Part shown: positions 5,518-10,817 of the stretch, piece by piece
Numbering within the stretch: the first letter of the stretch is position 1
How the letters are laid out: every line of letters starts with the position of its first letter
Source of the DNA: UBA1081 sp964613045
GTDB taxonomy: Bacteria; Bacillota; Clostridia; Oscillospirales; Acutalibacteraceae
Reading direction: 5' to 3'
NCBI GenBank assembly: GCA_964613045.1
Contig: CAZTFS010000079.1
Span: forward strand, 1-10,817
Length of the DNA: 10,817 bases
Translations under genes and position numbers: made by a program
The notes under the pieces: model-generated
What the model was told of the DNA's origin: nothing
Database searches by the model: none
Seen by the model: the letters and a program-made list of their open reading frames with translations, nothing else

Positions 5518-7053
5518 ATGCGTGTTCTTACAGCTGAAAATATGAAAAAAGCAGAAGAAATTGCTAACGCAAAGGGTCTTTCTTACTATACAATGATGGA
5601 AAGAGCAGGTTACGGCTGCGGTGATGTTATAGCAAAGTGTGATAAGGCGGCGAAAGTCGTTATTCTTTGCGGAAAGGGTAAAAACGGCGGTGACGGACTC
5701 GTTATTGCGGGCAGACTGTGGCAAAAAGGCTTCAGAAAGATATTTGTCGTACTCGTTCACGGTCAGATCAGGGATGAATTGTGCCTTGAAATGTATAATG
5801 GTATGATAAAGTACCCTGTTGTGGTTACGGATATGACACAAGAGAAAGAAACTGCACTTTATCATATTAAAACTTCCGATGTCATTGTTGATTCGATCTT
5901 CGGTATCGGCTTTAAGGGTGAGCTTGAGGGCGAGGCTGCCGAAGTGGTAAAAAAATCCAACGGAAATGAATATGCATATAAATTTGCAATCGACATTCCC
6001 TCGGGACTTGCTGCCGCCGGCAAGTATGACGGTCAGGAATATTTTCATGCTGACGAAACTCTGTCAATGATAACATACAAGCCTGTTCATGTGCTTAAAC
6101 CGACTGCAATTCTTTGCGGAAAAACGACTGTTATAGACATCGGTGTGGGTGAAGATTGTACAGAAGCTTTTGCAGAGAATTACGAAGTGCTGACAAAAGA
6201 AGAAGCTGTCGGAAACATAAGAAAAAGAAAATATAACGACCATAAAGGTACTTACGGAAAAGCTCTGACTGTCTGCGGAAGTATAAATATGACAGGCTGT
6301 GTGTATCTCTGTAATCAGGCGGCAGTTGAAATGGGTGCAGGGATCGTGATCGCAGCTTTTCCCGATTGCATTTATTCTGCTGTTACACCTAAAATGAATG
6401 AGCCTGTGCTTCTGCCTCTGAAAAGTACCGAAGACGGGGGAATCTCATCTCTTGCCTGCAAAGAATTGTATGCAAAAATGCAGGAAGCATCTGTTATTGC
6501 GGCAGGTTGCGGATTGGGTGTTGAGCACGATGCAAAGCAGTTGGTTGAATTTGTGATCACCAATGCAAAATGTCCCGTTATCCTTGATGCTGATGCACTC
6601 AACTGCATTGCAAATAATGTTGATATTCTCAAAAATGCCGAGTGTGATATACTCGTCACCCCTCACCCCGGTGAGATGTCAAGACTTTTGAAAATGTCCG
6701 TCAAGGAGATCGAAAGTGACAGAATGAAAACCGCCGCTGATTTTGCAAAAAAATACGGTGTCACAGTTTTGCTTAAGGGAGCAAATACCGTAATTGCGGA
6801 TAAGGACGGCAGAGTGTGTATCAATGCGACAGGTAATCCCTCAATGGCAAGAGGGGGCAGCGGCGACGTTCTGACGGGAATGATAGCAGGACTTGTTCCG
6901 CAGACTGCGGATATCTACAGTGCCGCTTGTACATCGGCTTATCTTCACGGTGCGGCAGGGGATCTTGTTGCAGAAACAGACGGTGAGCTTGCGGCAACAC
7001 CGACGAGATTGGTTAACAATTTACATCGGATAAACAAAAATCAAAATTTTTAA
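5518..7053 (+). CDS. nnr: Bifunctional NAD(P)H-hydrate epimerase / ADP-dependent (S)-NAD(P)H-hydrate dehydratase
   Basis: Repairs hydrated, inactive NADH and NADPH. The N-terminal YjeF domain epimerises R and S forms, and the C-terminal ribokinase-like domain dehydrates the S form using ADP. The 511-aa length is normal for the fusion. In the N domain, GKGKNGGDG (52-60), the acidic DSIFGIGF segment (125-132) and IDIPSG (158-163) are the NADPHX epimerase signatures. In the C domain, GTYGKALTVCGS (244-255), DADALN (357-362), TPHPGE (381-386), LLKGANT (418-424) and NPSMARGGSGD (440-450, with the likely catalytic Asp450) are diagnostic. The ATG at 5518 has AAGGAAG 8 nt upstream. No terminator separates it from mazF, 70 nt downstream. 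Both genes lie between two copies of the heptad-arm repeat. In many Firmicutes this gene clusters with alr and mazF; alr is missing here. Confidence 0.96.
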   Translation: MRVLTAENMKKAEEIANAKGLSYYTMMERAGYGCGDVIAKCDKAAKVVILCGKGKNGGDGLVIAGRLWQKGFRKIFVVLVHGQIRDELCLEMYNGMIKYPVVVTDMTQEKETALYHIKTSDVIVDSIFGIGFKGELEGEAAEVVKKSNGNEYAYKFAIDIPSGLAAAGKYDGQEYFHADETLSMITYKPVHVLKPTAILCGKTTVIDIGVGEDCTEAFAENYEVLTKEEAVGNIRKRKYNDHKGTYGKALTVCGSINMTGCVYLCNQAAVEMGAGIVIAAFPDCIYSAVTPKMNEPVLLPLKSTEDGGISSLACKELYAKMQEASVIAAGCGLGVEHDAKQLVEFVITNAKCPVILDADALNCIANNVDILKNAECDILVTPHPGEMSRLLKMSVKEIESDRMKTAADFAKKYGVTVLLKGANTVIADKDGRVCINATGNPSMARGGSGDVLTGMIAGLVPQTADIYSAACTSAYLHGAAGDLVAETDGELAATPTRLVNNLHRINKNQNF

Positions 7054-7123
7054 TTATTTGTATATCCTTCGTTTTATAAGGCAAAAATATTACTGCCGGC
7101 AATATTACAACGGAGGAAGTAAA

Positions 7124-7474
7124 ATGAATATCAAAAGAGGAGATATATTTTATGCCGATCTGAGTCCTGTTGTAGGCAGTGAGCAGGGCGGAATAAGACC
7201 CGTGCTTATCGTGCAGAATGATGTGGGAAATAAGCACAGCCCGACAGTTATCGCCGCCGCAATAACCAGCAGAAAGTTCAAAACAAGCTTGCCGACACAT
7301 ATAAGTGTACATGCGGACGAATGCGGACTTGCGAAGGATTCCATAGTTCTTTTAGAACAGGTCAGAACGCTTGATAAAACAAGATTGAGGGAGAGAATGG
7401 GCAGTCTTGACGAAGCAGAAATGTCAAAGATAAATCATGCCCTGTCTGTCAGTTTTGGGCTTAGCTTTACTTAA
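7124..7474 (+). CDS. mazF: MazF/PemK family endoribonuclease toxin (NdoA-like)
   Basis: A 116-aa protein from the ATG at 7124 with CGGAGGAA upstream. It is close along its whole length to Bacillus subtilis NdoA/MazF, a sequence-specific mRNA endoribonuclease. Shared blocks are KRGDIFYADLSPVVGSEQGG (4-23), RPVLIVQND (25-33), SPTVIAAAIT (39-48) and LLEQVRTLDK (77-86). The catalytic pair of the family, Arg25 and Thr48, is present, so the enzyme should be active. The usual partner is a small antitoxin gene just upstream. Here the 70 nt between nnr and mazF contain no ATG-started frame and no room for one. It is therefore an orphan at this site; a distant antitoxin or another control is possible. 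It is followed after 8 nt by repeat copy 2. Confidence 0.95.
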   Translation: MNIKRGDIFYADLSPVVGSEQGGIRPVLIVQNDVGNKHSPTVIAAAITSRKFKTSLPTHISVHADECGLAKDSIVLLEQVRTLDKTRLRERMGSLDEAEMSKINHALSVSFGLSFT

Positions 7475-7482
7475 TAAACAAT

Positions 7483-7590
7483 AGTTTGTCGAACCGATTA
7501 ACAATGTACAATTTACAATCGTGCGGATGTAGCGATGCAGGCGGTTTTTTTGTAAATCATTGTACATTGTAAATTGTTCATTGATAAATT
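7483..7590 (+). repeat. Heptad-arm repeat element, copy 2
   Basis: Same plan and orientation as copy 1 but with four heptads per arm. The left arm runs CGATTAA, CAATGTA, CAATTTA, CAATCGT (7495-7522) and the right arm CATTGTA, CATTGTA, AATTGTT, CATTGAT (7558-7585). The core and inner right arm (7528-7577) match copy 1 over 50 identical bases, and the last 13 bases (7578-7590) also match. It starts 8 nt after the mazF stop. The T-run inside is not preceded by a GC-rich stem, so it is not a standard terminator. Confidence 0.85.
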
Positions 7591-7626
7591 CGCATCTTAA
7601 AATTCGTTATTACTAATGATTTAAAA

Positions 7627-7666
7627 GAGGAGCAGACTCAAAAAAGAGTTTGCTCCTTATTGTTTT
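7627..7666 (+). terminator. Rho-independent terminator after mazF and repeat copy 2
   Basis: GGAGCAGACTC (7629-7639) pairs with GAGTTTGCTCC (7646-7656) through 11 bp including one G-U, with a six-A loop and the tail TTATTGTTTT. It probably ends the nnr-mazF transcript and insulates nifJ. Confidence 0.85.
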
Positions 7667-7689
7667 GCAAAAAAATCCCTTCTTGTGAG

Positions 7690-7707
7690 TTGTTATTATG
7701 TTAAAAA
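7690..7707. promoter_or_regulatory. Candidate Rex (NADH-sensing repressor) operator upstream of nifJ
   Basis: The 18 bases match 12 of the 14 fixed positions of the clostridial Rex consensus TTGTTAA-N4-TTAACAA; the misses are the 7th and 16th bases. It overlaps an extended -10-like TGTTATTAT (7691-7699). Rex commonly controls fermentation and pyruvate-oxidation genes in Clostridia. The AT-rich context means the match could be chance. Confidence 0.4.
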
Positions 7708-7741
7708 ATGAAAAAATACTCGAATTTGTATTAATTAGTGC

Positions 7742-7770
7742 TTTACTTTTGGCGTTTTAAGTGTTATTAT
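7742..7770 (+). promoter_or_regulatory. Probable nifJ promoter
   Basis: TTTACT (7742-7747), a 17-nt spacer and TATTAT (7765-7770), preceded by an extended -10 TGT (7762-7764). The start point near 7777 would leave a leader of about 43 nt with the full AAGGAGGA ribosome site. A second extended -10 of identical sequence lies 71 bp upstream (7691-7699). Confidence 0.5.
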
Positions 7771-7819
7771 GTTATGTGGTGAATTACCTTAGTATATAAT
7801 TCAAGGAGGAAATATATCC

Positions 7820-10817
7820 ATGGCAAGAAAAATGAAAACTATGGACGGTAACAACGCTGCGGCTCACGTATCCTATGCGTTTACCGAAGTAGCGGGTATC
7901 TACCCCATCACACCTTCCAGCCCCATGGCTGACTACGTTGATCAGTGGTCTGCTCAGGGTTTGAAGAACATTTTCGGCACAACAGTCAAGGTTTCCGAAA
8001 TGGAATCCGAAGCAGGTGCAGCAGGTACGGTTCACGGCTCACTTAATGCCGGTGCTCTTACCACAACCTACACAGCTTCTCAGGGTCTTCTTCTTATGAT
8101 CCCCAACATGTACAAGATCGCAGGTGAACTTCTTCCCTGTGTATTCCACGTATCAGCCCGTTGCGTAGCATCTCATGCTCTTAACATCTTCGGCGATCAT
8201 TCAGACGTTTATGCTTGCCGTCAGACAGGCTTTGCAATGCTCGCAGAAACAAACACTCAGGAAGTTATGGACCTTGGTGCTGTTGCTCACCTTGCATCAA
8301 TCAAGGGCAGAGTTCCTTTCATCAACTTCTTCGACGGTTTCAGAACATCTCACGAACTTCAGAAGATCGAAGTTTGGGATTTTGATGACCTGAAGGAAAT
8401 GTGCGATATGGATGCTGTTGATGCATTCCGTAAGAGAGCACTTAACCCCGAAAGACCCGTAATGCGTGGTTCACACGAAAACGGCGACATCTTCTTCCAG
8501 CACCGTGAAGCTTGTAACCGATACTACGATGCAATGCCCGCAATCGTAGAAGAATACATGGACAAGGTTAACGCAAAGCTTGGAACAGATTACAAACTCT
8601 TCAACTACTACGGTGCACCCGATGCAGAAAGAGTTATCATTGCAATGGGTTCGATCTGTGACGTAGCAGAAGAAGTTATTGATTACCTTACAGCTCAGGG
8701 CGAAAAGGTCGGTCTTGTCAAAGTAAGACTTTACAGACCTTTCTCAACAGAAAAGCTCATCGAAGCTATCCCCGCAACAGCAACAAAGATTGCTGTTCTT
8801 GACAGAACAAAGGAACCCGGTGCTATCGGTGAACCCCTCTACATGGACGTTGTTACAGCTCTTGCATCAAAGGGTATCGTAAAGACAGTTGTCGGCGGCA
8901 GATACGGTCTGGGTTCAAAGGATACACCTCCCTCAAGCGTATTCGCTGTATTTGAAGAACTCGCTAAGGATGCTCCCAAGGCTCAGTTCACACTCGGTAT
9001 CACAGACGACGTTACAATGCTTTCTCTTGAAGAGAAGCCCGCACCCAACACTGCAGCAGCAGGCACAATCGAGTGCAAGTTCTGGGGTCTCGGCGGTGAC
9101 GGTACTGTTGGTGCAAACAAAGACTCAATCAAGATCATTGGTGATCATACAGATAAATATGTTCAGGCATACTTCCAGTATGACTCAAAGAAGACAGGCG
9201 GTATCACAATTTCTCACCTTCGTTTCGGTGACCAGCCCATCAAGAGCCCCTACTACATCAATAAGGCTGACTTCGTAGCATGTCACAACCCCTCATACGT
9301 AGAAAAAGGCTTCAAGATGGTTCAGGATGTTAAGCCCGGCGGTGTATATCTCATCAACTGTCAGTGGACTCCTGAAGAGCTTGCTGAAAAGCTTGATGCT
9401 GCTTCAAAGCGTTACATCGCAGAAAACAACATTCAGCTTTACACAGTTAATGCTATCGACATCGCTGCTCAGATCGGTCTCGGCAAGCGTACAAATACAG
9501 TTCTTCAGTCTGCTTTCTTCTCACTTGCAAAGGTTCTTCCTGCAGAGGAAGCTATCGGCTACATGAAGGAAAAAGCTCAGAAGTTCATGAAGAAGGGTAA
9601 AGAGATCGTTGAAATGAACGAAAAGGCAATCGACATGGGTGCTTCTGCTTATGTTAAGATTGACGTTCCCGCTGATTGGGCAAATGCAGCAGATGACAAT
9701 GCAGTTACAGTTGCAGGCGATTCAAAGCTCGTTAAGATGGTTAACAATATCATGAATCCCGTAGGCAGAATGGACGGTGACTCAATCCCCGTTTCAACAT
9801 TCGTTGACCATGCAGACGGTACATTTGAGCAGGGTGCATCAGCATTCGAGAAGCGTGGCGTTGCTGTTATGGTTCCCGAGTGGAACGCAGAGACATGTGC
9901 AAAGTGTAACAAGTGTTCATTCGTTTGTCCTCATGCTACAATCCGTCCCTTCGCTATGTCAGACGAAGAAGTTGCAGCAGCTCCCGCAAACCTCAAGGTT
10001 TCTCCCAAAGCTATTCCCAAGACAGAATACAAATATACTCTTGCAGTATCTCCCATGGATTGTATGGGTTGCGGCGTTTGTATCGGCGTATGTCCCACAA
10101 ACTCACTCAAGATGGTTGCAAGAGAAACTCAGGACGATATGCAGCCCGTATTTGATTACTGTGTTGCTAACGTTACCGAGAAAGAAGAAGTTTCTTCTGC
10201 AGTTAATGTTATTGCTTCTCAGTACAAAAAGCCTCTTCTTGAGTTCTCAGGCTCATGTGCAGGTTGTGCCGAGACAGCTTACGCAAGACTTATCACTCAG
10301 CTCTTCGGTGACAGAATGTACATTTCAAATGCAACAGGCTGTTCATCAATCTGGGGCGGTCCTGCAGCAACATCACCCTATACAGTAGATGCTAAGGGTC
10401 ACGGTCCTGCATGGGCAAACTCACTCTTTGAAGACAATGCTGAGCACGGTTACGGTATGTACCTTGGTCAGGAAGCTGTCCGTGAGAGCCTCATGGCAGA
10501 AGTTGAAGCTATGGCAGCAGACGAAAATGCTCCCGCAGAGTTCAAGGCAGCAGCAGAAAAATATCTTGCTACAAAGAACGACGGCAAGGCTAACGCAGCA
10601 GCTACAAAGGAACTCGTTGCAGTTCTCGAAGCAGGTGCAGCAGCAGGTTGCGACAAGTGTGCATCAGTTCTCAAGAACAAGGAATTCCTTGCCAAGAAGT
10701 CAGTATGGATCTTCGGTGGTGACGGCTGGGCTTACGATATCGGCTTCGGCGGTCTTGACCATGTTCTTGCTATGGGCAGAGACGTAAACGTTATGGTATT
10801 CGATACAGAAGTTTACT
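7820..10817 (+). CDS. nifJ: Pyruvate:ferredoxin (flavodoxin) oxidoreductase, 3' end outside window
   Basis: Single-chain enzyme that oxidises pyruvate with CoA to acetyl-CoA and CO2 and reduces ferredoxin, central to anaerobic fermentation. 999 codons are visible of the usual 1,170 or so, with no stop or frameshift. Domain I has YPITPSSPMADY (28-39) and GALTTTYTASQGL (78-90). The gamma-like domain lies around residues 415-620. Two [4Fe-4S] ferredoxin motifs follow: Cys693, 696, 699, 703 and Cys748, 751, 754, 758. The TPP domain carries the third-cluster cysteines in SCAGC (812-816) and NATGC (837-841), then GGDGWAYDIGFGGLDH (966-981). The sequence stops just before the expected SNTGGQ segment that helps bind thiamine diphosphate. 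The ATG has a strong AAGGAGGA 9 nt upstream. Codon choice is strongly biased, with few rare codons, unlike the other genes here, which fits very high expression. Confidence 0.98.
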   Translation, partial: MARKMKTMDGNNAAAHVSYAFTEVAGIYPITPSSPMADYVDQWSAQGLKNIFGTTVKVSEMESEAGAAGTVHGSLNAGALTTTYTASQGLLLMIPNMYKIAGELLPCVFHVSARCVASHALNIFGDHSDVYACRQTGFAMLAETNTQEVMDLGAVAHLASIKGRVPFINFFDGFRTSHELQKIEVWDFDDLKEMCDMDAVDAFRKRALNPERPVMRGSHENGDIFFQHREACNRYYDAMPAIVEEYMDKVNAKLGTDYKLFNYYGAPDAERVIIAMGSICDVAEEVIDYLTAQGEKVGLVKVRLYRPFSTEKLIEAIPATATKIAVLDRTKEPGAIGEPLYMDVVTALASKGIVKTVVGGRYGLGSKDTPPSSVFAVFEELAKDAPKAQFTLGITDDVTMLSLEEKPAPNTAAAGTIECKFWGLGGDGTVGANKDSIKIIGDHTDKYVQAYFQYDSKKTGGITISHLRFGDQPIKSPYYINKADFVACHNPSYVEKGFKMVQDVKPGGVYLINCQWTPEELAEKLDAASKRYIAENNIQLYTVNAIDIAAQIGLGKRTNTVLQSAFFSLAKVLPAEEAIGYMKEKAQKFMKKGKEIVEMNEKAIDMGASAYVKIDVPADWANAADDNAVTVAGDSKLVKMVNNIMNPVGRMDGDSIPVSTFVDHADGTFEQGASAFEKRGVAVMVPEWNAETCAKCNKCSFVCPHATIRPFAMSDEEVAAAPANLKVSPKAIPKTEYKYTLAVSPMDCMGCGVCIGVCPTNSLKMVARETQDDMQPVFDYCVANVTEKEEVSSAVNVIASQYKKPLLEFSGSCAGCAETAYARLITQLFGDRMYISNATGCSSIWGGPAATSPYTVDAKGHGPAWANSLFEDNAEHGYGMYLGQEAVRESLMAEVEAMAADENAPAEFKAAAEKYLATKNDGKANAAATKELVAVLEAGAAAGCDKCASVLKNKEFLAKKSVWIFGGDGWAYDIGFGGLDHVLAMGRDVNVMVFDTEVY

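Larger units (their letters stand above)
7475..7819. other. Intergenic region between mazF and nifJ
   Basis: These 345 bases hold no convincing gene. In order they contain repeat copy 2 (7483-7590), the terminator at 7627-7666, a Rex-operator-like sequence (7690-7707), a duplicated 13-mer TGTTATTATGTTA (7691-7703 and 7762-7774), a probable nifJ promoter (7742-7770) and the nifJ ribosome site AAGGAGGA (7803-7810). Confidence 0.8.

Noticed and set aside
5512..6048. A 178-codon frame on the minus strand within nnr
   Set aside because: It is antisense to the conserved epimerase domain, has no ribosome site and resembles no known protein.
7054..7123. Hidden antitoxin between nnr and mazF
   Set aside because: Seventy bases with no ATG before the mazF start and no ribosome site other than that of mazF.
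5359..7590. CRISPR array
   Set aside because: Only two copies 2 kb apart, with heptad arms and no spacer pattern or cas genes.
7795..7800. Consensus TATAAT just before nifJ as its main -10
   Set aside because: Transcription from it would begin near 7807, inside the Shine-Dalgarno AAGGAGGA (7803-7810), destroying ribosome binding.
8175..10787. Many open frames in other phases across nifJ, on both strands
   Set aside because: They are shadows of the strongly biased nifJ codons. The true frame runs unbroken from 7820 to the window end with full motif content.

Overview
The window looks like chromosomal core sequence from an anaerobic, low-to-medium-GC Gram-positive bacterium of the Clostridia, most likely a gut or rumen Ruminococcus-like member of the Oscillospiraceae. 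The reasons are strong purine-rich Shine-Dalgarno sites, sigma-A type promoters, an IreB-family protein, a Bacillus/Clostridium-type MazF, a bifunctional NAD(P)HX repair enzyme and a pyruvate:ferredoxin oxidoreductase with the codon bias of a highly expressed gene. The family-level placement is inferred; nothing here fixes the species.

Layout. A secreted SaPLC1-like phosphodiesterase (114-1250, +) converges on a VanZ-family membrane protein (1269-1769, -), and the terminator between them also encodes the end of VanZ. Divergent, near-consensus promoters then drive vanZ (leftwards) and a tRNA-Thr(CGT) gene (1893-1968, +). A bidirectional terminator closes the tRNA and the leftward ftsH-pgsA operon (FtsH protease 2589-4403; phosphatidylglycerophosphate synthase 2015-2572). 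Upstream of ftsH lie inverted and direct repeats that look regulatory. Next is a leftward two-gene operon, ireB (4944-5210) and a 97-aa protein of unknown function (4644-4937). Its promoter has a 23-bp dyad centred on the -10 box.

To the right, a bifunctional NAD(P)HX epimerase/dehydratase gene (5518-7053) and a mazF toxin gene without a visible antitoxin (7124-7474) form a rightward unit. Two copies, in the same orientation, of a roughly 108-122 bp structured repeat bracket this unit. Each copy has arms made of 7-bp units around a conserved core. The two copies differ by exactly one heptad in each arm, so symmetry is kept. After a strong terminator and a Rex-operator-like sequence, nifJ (7820 to the window end, 999 codons seen) starts and runs off the edge.

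Functional themes are membrane and envelope upkeep (FtsH, PgsA, IreB), nicotinamide-nucleotide repair, RNA-level stress control (MazF) and anaerobic pyruvate oxidation (NifJ). The most unusual material is the pair of heptad-arm repeats and the dyads in the ftsH, ireB and nifJ control regions. No transposase, CRISPR array, rRNA or prophage gene is visible.
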